From assembly GCA_003260075.1 (NCBI GenBank), contig QLIY01000210.1:40322-104321 (forward strand): a stretch of 64,000 nt of DNA, read 5' to 3'. This document shows, piece by piece, positions 13,253 to 24,300 of this stretch. A program made the position numbers and the translations under genes. Under the pieces are notes generated by a model that saw only the letters and a list, made by a program, of their open reading frames with translations, was not told the origin of the DNA and searched no databases. Every line of letters starts with the position of its first letter. Within the stretch, counting starts at the first letter, position 1. The DNA is from Phallusia mammillata. Its lineage: Eukaryota > Chordata > Ascidiacea > Phlebobranchia > Ascidiidae.

Positions 13253-13310
13253 GACAAGATGGCCGAGTGGTTAGCCTTCAAGTCACAAGGTTGAGGGTTC
13301 GAAGCGCGTC
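13253..13310 (+). pseudogene. tRNA-like (Ser/Leu-type) pseudogene or SINE head
   Basis: An A-box-like TGGCCGAGTGG and a B-box-like GGTTCGAAGC lie at roughly tRNA spacing. The anticodon arm and the acceptor stem do not fold well (only part of GACAAGA pairs with the 3' end). It is probably a tRNA-derived repeat and not a working tRNA. Confidence 0.4.
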
Positions 13311-14917
13311 AATGAGCTAAAAGATTTAGCGCCATTGCCTTAACCCATTGACCTCCAATTGGGTTGAACTGAATTGGAGTAGATATTTTTCCAGTAGAAA
13401 ATGAACATACTTGTAAAAAGGTAGGCGGTTCAACGGTAGACTCATTGTGAGAACAATCACACTAACGCTCATGCGTTGCCCGCCCACCGAGGATAAAAAC
13501 AAGTGTAGCTGCCCAAAAAATGTTGATCTTTTTACAACCTCACATTTAGTGTCGAACTACACCAACCTCTAGCGATGTTCATAAACGCAATCTCAGCCCA
13601 CTTGTTGGACGATGTAAGTTTGGAAAGTTGAACTGCATCTCGCCACAAGTGGTTAAACAGCTAATTAAAATTTAAATTTATGTAAAGTATGAAAACAATA
13701 GTCAAATACCAGCGACTGCCAAGCACCCAACACATAAACGTAAAAATCGCACACTTTACTGTACTGGTCTCTAAACACAACAGCTTGTGTAAATAACGTT
13801 GCGTACAAACATTTGTGGATGCTAGAAACAACAACCGAACAATTCAGTGACAATTAAGTGCTCTACACAGAGAAAAATCAAAAGTTTGTGCTCACCACGC
13901 TATCTAGCGGCTATAACTTTTCTTCTAAAACCTTCGGTTAAGTGTCAGCACATATCTTATTTTACCGATAATTATCTCTTTTGTACTTATACGGTATACG
14001 GTATATCTTGATTAAGACACGGCTTTGTAAAAAAAATAGTTGCCAATATAACCTACGCCAGAAGCCCGTTTTGTTAAAAAAGTCAAACATCACATAATTG
14101 ACAAATTTCTGCATTAATCTTTAAATAGTAAATAACTACAACATCTCTAGCCAAGAAAAAGGTATCCGAGACCAGATTATAGTGTTAATTTAATTACAAA
14201 CCCTCACCCCAACTCAAATAGCTCAAACTTTCACAAGCCCGCAAAATTATTACTTACTAAGTATGTTCCTGTTTATTAAAACTGCTTGCCTTGCAATAAA
14301 CAGTAACAAGTAGTATTTAGTACCAATGATGTTTTCTTAATAGTTAAGCAAGATTTAGCTACAATTCTCGTAATGGACTCTTGCATTCTATCCAACGATA
14401 CTCAAACGGGTTTAAGAAGTGGGTGTTAGAAGTTGAGTTAAAGCCTTTAGTTGCTAAGGTACCAAGTCAAAGTCTAATCCTTCAAATACTAAGTCCGAGT
14501 CAAGTCTGTTCACAATTTGGACTCGCGTAAATTCGAGAACAGAAAAAGCGGGAATTAACTCGAGTAGCTGACGCTAGAGGGTGCTATGGTGCAAAACAGA
14601 AAAGCAAAATGGTGGAAACACAAACAACACTCGTGCATGTGGCCGATTTTATTTCAGCGTCAAAATTGACTTCACACTTTGAAGTAAGCTGAAGCGACGT
14701 ACTTCAAACCGGACCCTGGTGTGGTGTTGGACCAAGTCCAAGTTTGGATTTGCCTTGATACCGGATTGACGCCGTCCATAAGTGTAACGGTGCACCTGCA
14801 GACGAAATATAAATGCAAAGTGTTATTGGAAGCCCAACAAAAACCGTTTGACAGAACAAAAAATATATGAAGGGTGATTTAAGGACAGGAGGTTTGTAGC
14901 CACATGTGCTACACAAC

Positions 14918-15095
14918 CAGTGGTGGGATTCAGCCGGTTCGTACCGGTTCTATTGAACCGTATTACGAAATGTTATGAGACCAGCGAACTGGTTAGCATT
15001 ACGTTACTGCCAATGGACTTTTTGTAACAGAACCGGCTGAAAAATATGATTTTTGTTATAGAACCAGCTAACGAAAAAATCGAATCCCACCATTG
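14918..15095. mobile_element. hAT-type MITE 'CAGTGGTGGGATTC'
   Basis: A 178-bp element with inverted ends CAGTGGTGGGATTC and GAATCCCACCATTG and internal 'gccggttcgtaccggttc' / 'agaaccggct' blocks. Flanks tacacaac and aacacaac give an 8-bp target duplication with one mismatch. Confidence 0.8.
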
Positions 15096-16302
15096 AACAC
15101 AACACCAATACAGAGTTCTAAGTGGGCCAAAAAGTCAGTCGAAAACCGGCAAAAATTCGATTTAGGCTCAAAAGTTTGATTTGCCAACGTGCAATTAGGA
15201 CAAAATAAGGCAGAGTGTAAAGTCAAGCCCTAATCAAACACGTTTTAAATTTAAACTTTAGCCCTAATCCGGAAAGTCCGGCCCGATTTACCGCTGGCAG
15301 ACGACTAGCAACAACAAGCCATTCCTAAAACAAAATAGGGGCCATTTTTGTTTCATTATTGTTAATTCTAAAAAAGAACCATTACACAGTGAGCAAAAAT
15401 AAGTCCCGAAATTAACCTATAAAATTTTCCCAATTAAAAATCAATAAAGGCAACAAAAATTGATCAATTACACAAAATTGATTGAATTCGCAGCAACACT
15501 GCCGTCGTTTGGTAAAACCTAGTAACTGCAATTTTCAAGTTTTCGAGAAAAAGCACAAAACGCGTTTGATGTTGGTTAGCATCCAAAAATATTTTTTTTG
15601 TCTACCTGTTTGGTGTTTTTCACAAACATGTTACAGTAAAAAATTTTTGCCATACCTACGGTTCACGACATATTGTTAGTTTGTTTATTATCCATGAAAA
15701 AACGATATACTAGGTTTTACCGGATAAGAAATGCAAAACTAACTAAAATAAAATTTGGAAAAGTCTAGGCTCAGAACAATAGATGGATTTTTTTGGCTTT
15801 ATCACCCTCACAAATCAAACAGAAGCTTTTTATTTTTTTCATAAACTTTGTTATTACATTTAAGTCACCATTTTTCAAGCTGTTTGAAGAATACTGGAGT
15901 ACAAATGTTCAGTCAAAAACCTTTTATTAGCAATAGCAACATGCTAGTGCTGAAGACCAATAAAAAGTATATTTGTTCAACAACATCACAAGCACATGGC
16001 AAAGATACTTTTACAAAACATGTCATAAACTTTTGTGAGTTCTTGATGTGGTTAACTTACCATGCTACAAAAGTCTAACATGAAAACATCAAGCAGTTTA
16101 ACCATCAATTGAATGACACCCAAAAAAATGTTTTTACATGACAAATAAAAACATATAACATCTACAAAGGTAGCTTTTTTATGTATATTTTATTTACAGA
16201 TTTACTATATACTTGTCATTTTTTCTTATAACAGCATGTTGTCACAAAACTGGTAAATATAGTTTGTTAAACTACAAAATCTAGTTTCATTGTTTGTTTA
16301 GT

Positions 16303-16383
16303 ATGGCTACCACACAAGGAAAGCTAATCTTGGACCTTTTAAAGAAAGAAAAAAAGAATAAAGCTCCATGCAGCTTTCAGTAA
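16303..16383 (+). pseudogene. Inverted partial copy of the first exon of the 17.46-kb gene
   Basis: A 26-codon frame starting MATTQGKLILDLLKKEKK closely matches the exon starting MATTRGKLILALQRKTKN on the other strand (17393-17462). The similarity includes the leader just before the ATG (ttgtttgttta). Here the frame runs to a TAA at 16381, and no GT donor follows where the other copy has GTAAGT. It therefore reads as a decayed or truncated inverted duplicate, and the two copies face each other. It could instead be a tiny real gene. Confidence 0.5.
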
Positions 16384-16657
16384 TTTTGGAAAAAAGGCTT
16401 GTTTGCCTCAAAAAAGTTTTGTCAATATTCTTTTTTTATTATTAAATTGTCATATATATACAAAACTAGTCAAAAAGAATGGTAAAAAACACTATCAATC
16501 CAGATTTGCACCATTTAGTATATTCAGTAATAAACAATCAGTTTTTATTCCCAAATTTGTTCATATAAAACACTTTGTAAACTGTGAGCTTGGCACCACA
16601 GCAACCAGGCAGTTCATGCAGCAAATGGCAGGATATCTTTGCTCCAACATTGCAGTT

Positions 16658-17462
16658 TTATGAATAGTGCCCTTCATGAATTTCCTTCTTCCAGCAAAGT
16701 CCTGCGACCAGCAGTTTTTATAATATTTTTAGACATGAAAACTTATCAATATTAATAAAACATTGGAATGGTTAACTTTGAGATGAGCAAACCTAAATGA
16801 TTATGTTTATCTGTTTGTGAACATTTATATTTTATCAGCTAAAAATCATCATTAACTTTTAACAACATAAATTAACATCATGCAAGGTTTCAAGCGTGAA
16901 AGAAAAATACCTGTAATAGGTTCAGCATGTAAACTTTCAAGCTTAGATGAAATTGTAACATATGGATTTTCTTTGGTTAAACTATCTGAATTTTGGTCCA
17001 GTGGCACAATTCTTCCTAACCAAGAACTGTCATTTTGGAGCTGAAATAGTTTTGAATCCTGATCATTTGATGAGTTAAATGATGCTCAGTAGTCATGTCA
17101 GATAAGACTACAAATGACAACAACTACTCACGTTATGATTAATATCATCCACACTTGCGGTTTTAATTTCAGCACAATAACCTGTTTCTTAATCTGTTTC
17201 TGAGCCAAATCTATGTGTTATTTTTTGCTTATGGCTATGATGCTGAAATCAAAGTGTACTTACATGAACTATAATATTTCAAACTTTTATTCTCTTGGTC
17301 ATTAACAATGTGTTTCTCATCTCAACTTAAATTTCTACCTTAATGCCTTCAGAAGTGTAACCTGGCAAGCAAGTTTCTTAATCCAAACTTACTGGAAACT
17401 GGAGCTTCATTCTTTGTTTTTCTTTGAAGGGCCAAGATTAGTTTTCCTCTTGTGGTAGCCAT
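16658..17462 (-). CDS. Small three-exon gene of unknown function (about 95 aa)
   Basis: Exons on the - strand: 17462-17393 (starts at ATG, donor GTAAGT), 17084-16911 (donor GTATTT) and 16701-16658 (ending TAA). The phases fit: 1, then 1, then stop. The protein begins MATTRGKLILALQRKTKN, is polar and Ser/Asn/Asp-rich in the middle (NDSSWLGRIVPLDQNSDS), and ends CWKKEIHEGHYS. I recognise no domain, signal peptide or membrane segment. Exon 2 is the most protein-like part. The acceptor of exon 2 (CTACTGAG) has a weak pyrimidine tract, and exon 3 has another open frame over the same bases, so the C-terminus is the least certain part. A CACGTG palindrome and a CCAAT box lie just upstream. The inverted exon copy at 16303 faces it. 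Confidence 0.5.
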
Positions 17463-17607
17463 ATTAAACAAACACTGAAACTGGATGGTATAGTTACAGC
17501 TAAACAAACTTAAAATACCGGTATTTACTTAATAGCAAACAAAACTAAATCACAACGCCAATAGATATGTAAACAAGGCGACAACACGCAGCTGTCAGAA
17601 AAAAGTT

Positions 17608-17645
17608 GTCACGTGACGAACTCGACCGTCATGATTGGTCAAACA
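17608..17645 (-). promoter_or_regulatory. CACGTG palindrome plus CCAAT box upstream of the small gene
   Basis: The 10-bp palindrome GTCACGTGAC (17608-17617) lies about 146 bp upstream of the ATG at 17462. 'gattggtc' just beyond is CCAAT on the gene strand. E-box/USF-type plus CCAAT spacing is common in small housekeeping promoters. Factor binding is inferred. Confidence 0.35.
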
Positions 17646-18229
17646 GCAATACTAGGTTTTGCCAAATACTTTTAGCGTTGTGTTTCACTTACTAGGTTTT
17701 TTTAACCGTAAATATATCAATAACTATATATCTTTCAAATTCCAAATTTTAACACAGAAAACTAGCCAACATTAAGTAACCATTCCACTAAAAAAACGCA
17801 TTTTGAAAAATATGTCGGTTACTAGGTTTTTCCAAAAGACGGCAGAACTGTTTAAATTTAGGTAACTTATTTCATATTTGTTCAAGCTTGGCTACATTCT
17901 ACTATATATGGCCAATAACGCGTCACTAGCTGCAGTGATGATATACTACAGGTCGAAACAGTGAGCGCTATCGGTAGGTTACGTAATATTGCGCCAGTTT
18001 GATCCCAAAGTAGTTGCTTGAACACTGCGCTAAACGAAAATATGGCTTTTAGCCTGTGAGTCCCAATGAGCTGAATAGCCGTAACCTTGCTACAAAAATC
18101 TTTACGGTCAATGTCTAATGTCACATTTGGCAAGTTTCAGCCACAATTAGACTACAGCCGAATTTCACAATCATGCGCTTGTTGAAAACGTATCCCCAAA
18201 ACAGTAATTTCAAATTTTGAACATCTTCG

Positions 18230-18440
18230 TATCCCTAAAACAGGTCTAATTTTCTCTAGTACGCCAGGCCCATTAAAGGCGTTATACCGAATCAGACGGT
18301 CTTCCAAACATTCCCATATGACATGGCACAGACTAGAAAAATCTAGCCCGCGGTGGGATTCGAACCCACGACAGGAGTTATTCCGAGACTTGCGCTCTAC
18401 CAACTGAGCTACACAGACTCAGTGGTTAGCCCGCCGAAAG
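18230..18440 (-). mobile_element. tRNA-derived SINE (copy 1)
   Basis: On the - strand, the tRNA-like head (18418-18346) has A box GTAGCTCAGTTGGTAGAGC and B box GGTTCGAATCCCACC. The acceptor strands GTCTGTG and CGCGGGC can pair with wobbles, but the anticodon stem is broken by a small deletion, so it is not a working tRNA. A body follows (GGCTAGAT..., ATATGGGAATG, CTGATTCGGTAT) that is shared with the copy near 40150. The leader 'ctttcggcggg...cactgag' is shared with copy 2 at 21822. Confidence 0.7.
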
Positions 18441-19565
18441 CCTTTAAACTCATCGATGATCATAAAAAATGTCAGTAAAACTGCAAACATGTTATATTGC
18501 ACATTTACCATATTTATATATGTGACTTGAAAACATGGTTACACTTTACACTTCATACACTACATAAAGCAGACTTCATAGACTTACAGGCCGTCAGGAC
18601 GAGCCATATGACACAACGTGAAAAGAGCGAGCTCTACTTCAGGGCTGGCACCAACTGCAGATCCTCCAAGCCCCTTCATGTATCCGTCCCAGTTGAAATG
18701 GCTGCCAGACAATCTTGGCTAAAAATTGACAACACGATACGGTTTTGCGTTTTATTTGTATGTAAATTTACGGAAAATGGCGATACAAAACTGTCTTAAT
18801 AACTTGGAACATATTGTATTGTTAACATGCTTTTAAGTATTGCTGTTTAAATATACTTTGAGAATATAAGGCACGGCTTTTCAATCTCTTTATTTCACGT
18901 TGTCCTTTAATATACACTTTAAAATTTAAATGAATGAGGTGCTTTCAAAATTATTTTAATTTATCTTTTTTTTTCATTGACAGGCCATTAAATTTGGAAA
19001 TAAAGTTGTGGTAATATGAATGTGACACCACATAAGACACTAACCAGTAACAAAATGTGCCAACTGGTCACCGTTTCGGTTTTTGAAATTTTAAATTTTT
19101 GACTGATAGTTTTTTCTCCTTTGAGCCTACCAATGTATTTTTGTTTATGCGTTCTAAATAAGCATTTTTTTATTGTGTTAGTTTTATCAGTATTATTCTG
19201 TATTTAGGAAAGGATTTGTGACTATCTAGTAATAATAGGGATTTGAGTCTTCTGTATTTAAATCAAGTACCTGCTAAGGTTTGAACTAAGCCCACCAAAC
19301 AACTGTGAAAGTACATTTACAAAAGAACTCTCGTCAAGCAAAATTTGCCGATAGATAACGCAAAGAGTGCTTGTAAATTTTTGAAAGAAAAATTTTGTAA
19401 AGGACTTTTGGGGTTGAGAAAAAGTGTTAAAATAATTCTGACAATAAAAGTAAATAAAAAACTTAGTTTCTTAAATTAAATTTCGTTCGTAACCCTACGA
19501 TTTAAATAAATGTGCTCGTTACGCCACCTATCTGTAATTTGCAAACTGTGTCTGATCTAAGTTCT

Positions 19566-19567
<2 letters not shown>
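18441..19567. other. Non-coding AT-rich stretch before the 62-G tract
   Basis: Nothing gene-like is visible on either strand. The missing last two exons of EndoU gene A should lie on this side of its donor at 19755. I searched here for the expected 'YxKP' and 'IGKSPE'-type motifs and did not find them. The terminal repeat 'gctcgttacgccacctatc' sits at about 19515. Confidence 0.5.

Positions 19568-19629
<62 letters not shown>
19568..19629. repeat. G62 tract (probable sized gap)
   Basis: Sixty-two G in a row. It interrupts a 'cgccacctatc' repeat and lies just where the 3' exons of EndoU gene A disappear. It is probably gap filler, not real sequence. Confidence 0.7.
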
Positions 19630-19755
19630 CTCTACCTATTTATAGAATTGTCTGATCGGACTTAATTTTAAAATTTTCGATTATTATTATTTATCATTCG
19701 AAAATTATAAAAAAATCTAACCCTTTAAAATATTTCCCAATATGTTAAAACTTAC

Positions 19756-20860
19756 TTCTTCATATTCGACATATCCGTAGTAGTTTAAGTTCTGGCTTTG
19801 TTCCTGGAGATAAAACTGGACCCAGTTGTGAAAACCAGAAACGTAATCAGTCTTGATCTCTCCAACAAAGACGTGCTCAAATCTGAAAAACACAACGTAC
19901 AAAATATTACCAATACCTTTTTAATAAATCCTGGTAAAAGGTAAATTCATTCTGGAAATTGTTTGCTGTTCCATTGCCATTGTTGCAACGATTTCCACCT
20001 TTCGTTATTTGTATATCACAAGCAGTGACGGATTAAGGGTCTGCTGGCCTGTAGGCACATTTTATAAGTGGCCCGAAAATCAGGGTTGCCAACTAAAAAA
20101 TTAGAATTATCAGTGTTGCCAAATCATTGTGTGATTTTAAAGTGGCCTGGATTTTTGACTGCTGGCCTGTAGGCACGTGCCTACTTTGCCTAATGGTTAA
20201 TCCGGCACTGATCACAAGTTGGGAAATGTTTATTTCCAGGTTAAAATCAGTCGACAGTGTTATAAAGAACAAATTAGTTTCTTTTTTCACGCAAAATTAT
20301 GTTGGTCATTTGATTTGATTTAAGGTTGTACTTCGAAAATTAGATATACTTACCCGCTTGTATCCATGGCACCGTTCTTGCGGCTGTACATTTCAAACCA
20401 CATCTTTTGGAGGTAGCTCTTGAAAGTGGTAATGTCACTACAACCGGCCATGTCTGAAAAGATTAATACGGAGATTTCGTAAATGGTTTGGTTTGCAACC
20501 TTGTCATCCTTTTATGTTTTTTACCACACACTAATCCAAGGGCCGGGTTTCGGGCTTGTACTTTCGGGTTCGGGTTCCAATTTCAGGCCCGTTTACAACT
20601 CAGAGTGAACCGTTGTAAAAGTTGGCAACTAAAAGTGTATTGCTAACTTCGGACATTGTGAAAGCAATTTGGACCAAAGTAGGCGAATCACTATAATTCT
20701 TTTGAAAAGTGTATCTTTATATTTGGTGGTAAAAGCATATAACATTTACCTCAGGAGTAATCACCCTGGTTAAGTTAAACACTAGGGTTAGTTTCACCCA
20801 AGCTGAATTTATCCCAGTGTAAATTTTACTTTGCTGAAAGAAAAAGTTACAGACATAAAT

Positions 20861-20946
<86 letters not shown>

Positions 20947-21308
20947 TTCGTAAACGAAGCGAGTTACATGAACAAATTCAGCCAAGTATCGACTTACTTT
21001 TGCTTGAAAGGAATGCATAAAGCTCCTGGCCAATAGAAGTAGCCAACACGTTGTCCAAAAAGTCGCTCTGCTCTTGCAATTCCTGTGATGTGATGTCTTC
21101 ATCAATACCCTGGAACTTTTGGTAGTTGTCCAAAAGTGAAATCAAGGAGCTGAAGGTTGGTCGTTGCAAAACAGCCGGATCCACGTACGTGAAAAAGCTA
21201 AAAAGAGAAAATATCAAAACTGAAAATGTTTGGAAGTTTTATGTTTTCAACGTTTTGTGTAAGATACACCGTGCCTAATGAATGCGTAATAGCGATGGGA
21301 TCCGAAAT

Positions 21309-21341
<33 letters not shown>

Positions 21342-24300
21342 ACAAAGAGGGGTAGGGTTAGCAACTACGATTTTAAAATTTTTACATTAAGCACTTAAAA
21401 GTTAGTTTATTGATTTGTTTATAATAATGCTTACCCCAACCCTAATAGCCCTTTTGGAGATATGCCGCTTCAAAGAGGTACTTGTGCTCTTTACGCCACC
21501 TATCGAAATTTAGCTAAATGTAGGCCTGTCGTGAGGTACGGGTATAGCTCCCAACACAAGAACTCACATTAGAAACGGTTTATACCGATAGATGGCGTAA
21601 AAAGCGCAGTTATTTAAATTAACAGTGAACTGAGGTAAGGGTTAAGGACTAAATATAACATAAAAAAACTTGGTTTTTAAACCACAGGGGGGGGGGGGCG
21701 CAAAGAGCTGAACTATTTTTAGCACCAAAGGGGGGTAGGGTTAGCAACTACGATTTTAAAAATTATAGATTAAGAACTTTAAAGTTAGTTTTATTGATTT
21801 ATTTATAATAATGCTTACCCCAACCCACGACAGGAGTCTTTCCGGGACTCTTGCACTACCAACTGAGCTACGCAGGCTCAGTGGAGAGTCCGCCGAAAGT
21901 TCAATCACAAGCGCCGTTGCCTGCCTCGTATGCTGCACATGTCAGCTTAGGTCTTTAGGTTGATTTTATTATCATTCTTTTTTTTCACGGGGTTCGAACC
22001 CAGGACATTCCCGGGGACGAATCCCGATCAGGGTTTTTCTATTCTGTATATGGGTCAGGCGCGCCGAACCATTTGGCTCGAACTGCATTTAAAATATTTG
22101 CGTGCGCCTCCTACCGGAAATTAAAATATTTAATACGCCAGGCGGTATGGTGTTGGTAGACTTTCTGTTTATCTTATCTTACGTAAGGCCTCGTGTAAGA
22201 GTTTAAACTTACGGATCAGGTGAGACGTCTACAGTGGAAGAATCAGTGGTTGAGGTTTGTTTATTGAATACTACTTCATCTGATGACCCACGGTTTGTAT
22301 CCAATTCCCAAAGCGTTTGAGAAAGTGTTAAAATCTCTTGATTGCTGATTGAAATAGGACCTGAAAATAGGCTTGAGTTTATTTTGAGCAGGAATACTGT
22401 AATTACATTACAGGATTTTTGCTGATTTAAAAAATAAATCTGATAACCTTATGCCGCATTGTGATACTGATTAATCTGTTTTATAAATATTTTTTTCATT
22501 TTTATTTCATGAATTTAAATTCTCAATTAAGTAGGATGGGTTTGAGAAAAAGCTTGGTTAATTTTATTCTTATTTTACTGTTAAACCTTTAAAACCCTTG
22601 TAAATCATCCAAATGCCAAAAGCGTCAGTGTTTTCACAAAGTGTTTCTTTTAAATATTTACCAGTGCTCTTTGCGCCACCTATCAGCAATTAACAAACAT
22701 AGTATGATGTCAGTTCTCTCGTTAGTAATTTTTCCAATTTTTGATGTTAAATTAACTTTTTATGTTAATAATCTTTTTACTTTATTTCAATTGTCAAGTT
22801 ATCATGTTACATCCCAAATGGGGGGGGGGTTTAACAAACTTAGTATGATGTCTGTTCTCGCGTTAGTAATTTTTCCAATTTTTTATGTTAAATTATTTCA
22901 ACTTTTTATGTTAATAATATGTTTCTTATTTCTTTTTACTTTATTTCAATTGTCAAGTTATCATGTTACATCCCAAATAGCGACACTTAGCGAATATATA
23001 TTTCCACAGTTTAACCTCGAGTAACACTTACTGCATGAGCCTCCACCTCCAGGCGAGTTGCAGAGAGTGCTATAGTCGGGGCAGCAATCTCCATATTCAA
23101 CACAGAAGCTGTTACATTGACATGGTTTCGAGCTGTCCAGATTGGTATCGCAGCGGCCAGCGCATGTGTTGCTGTGAATTCAATATTTAATGCTGTTAAT
23201 ATTGGTAAATCTGAGCACTATACACGGATCTATTCGTAAGATCAATGAGGAAAATAACTTATATCGCTGATGATGACATTAGCATTTGCCGAAACGTTTT
23301 ATTAATAAAGCATGTCACTTCTAGTCTATTTGAATCGTTATTTACCCCATAAATTTATAATTTCGTTTTTGCACCCACGGTTTTTGGTAGGTTTAAAGAA
23401 ATAAAATTAGTCCGTTTTTGATCAATTTTTACTAAACTTTTGTCTGCAAAGTAAATTTGTAAGAATATTTAAAGCGGATTCGAATTTTTGAAATGTTTTA
23501 AATTTTTATTACTTGTCACTATGGGTGATGCTGCATTAAGCTTCAAGTTCGACCCAGTAGTATAACGAGGATGCCTATATTATTTGGTCTAGTGTGTACT
23601 TTTACTATATAATGTAGTTTATGGTTACTATATCTGCGTAGGCAAAATTCCGGTTTCAATCAAAGTATATATAAACCAGCCTATGAAATATTTCCGGACA
23701 CAGATTTTACGTCCTAATTCCGGACAAGCCTATGGAATATTACGGACGTCTGGTAACCCTAGCGTATAACTTTTCTTATTGAAACTTTAAAAATATTAAC
23801 AATCTTACCCGGAGTCGCAGACGGAGATGTAATCGTCACAGCAGTCGTTGTAGTCGAAGCAGTACGAGTTACACTGACAGTTGTAGTTATGGTTCACATA
23901 ATCGTCACATCTTCCAGCGCAAGACGATAAATCTACACACATTGAAGCAAGATAATAAGTGAAGCATTAACTTTTAGGATCATGTTCGAGCTTCAGTTTT
24001 CATAAAACGGGATTGATTCTGGGCTAAATTCACACTCGACATTATTTTTGTGACACGATTTCACTAACTTTTTGTTTTTAAAATATTTTTTTAAATTTGT
24101 TTTTAAAAATTTAGACCCAAAATGGTTCCAATGACCGAGCAATACTTGCTATTGTTTGATAGATTTTTAGATTTTCCTCAGTTTAAATAAAGTAACTGAC
24201 AAAACGACATAGATGGGGGGGGGGCTTGTGACACGATTTCACTAACTTTTTGTTTTTAAAATATTTTTCAAAAATTTGTTTTTAAAAATTTAGACCCAAA

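Larger units (their letters stand above)
9148..16302. other. About 7 kb without a supported gene
   Basis: AT-rich. Contents that I can name are the promoter-like cluster near 9.75 kb, two assembly duplications (11156-11404 and 12165-12327), hAT MITEs at 11555-11793 and 14918-15095, and a tRNA-like pseudogene at 13253-13310. Several open frames of 60-98 codons occur, but none shows a domain, splice context or clear coding pattern. Confidence 0.55.

Noticed and set aside
18346-18418. Functional tRNA gene (anticodon loop with CGG)
   Set aside because: The anticodon stem does not pair, and the tRNA-like part continues into a body shared with another copy, so it is a SINE head.
20809-21105. Open frame with a long poly-Pro run
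   Set aside because: It exists only because of the G84 tract, which is probably gap filler; the flanking residues are out of frame with the real EndoU exon.
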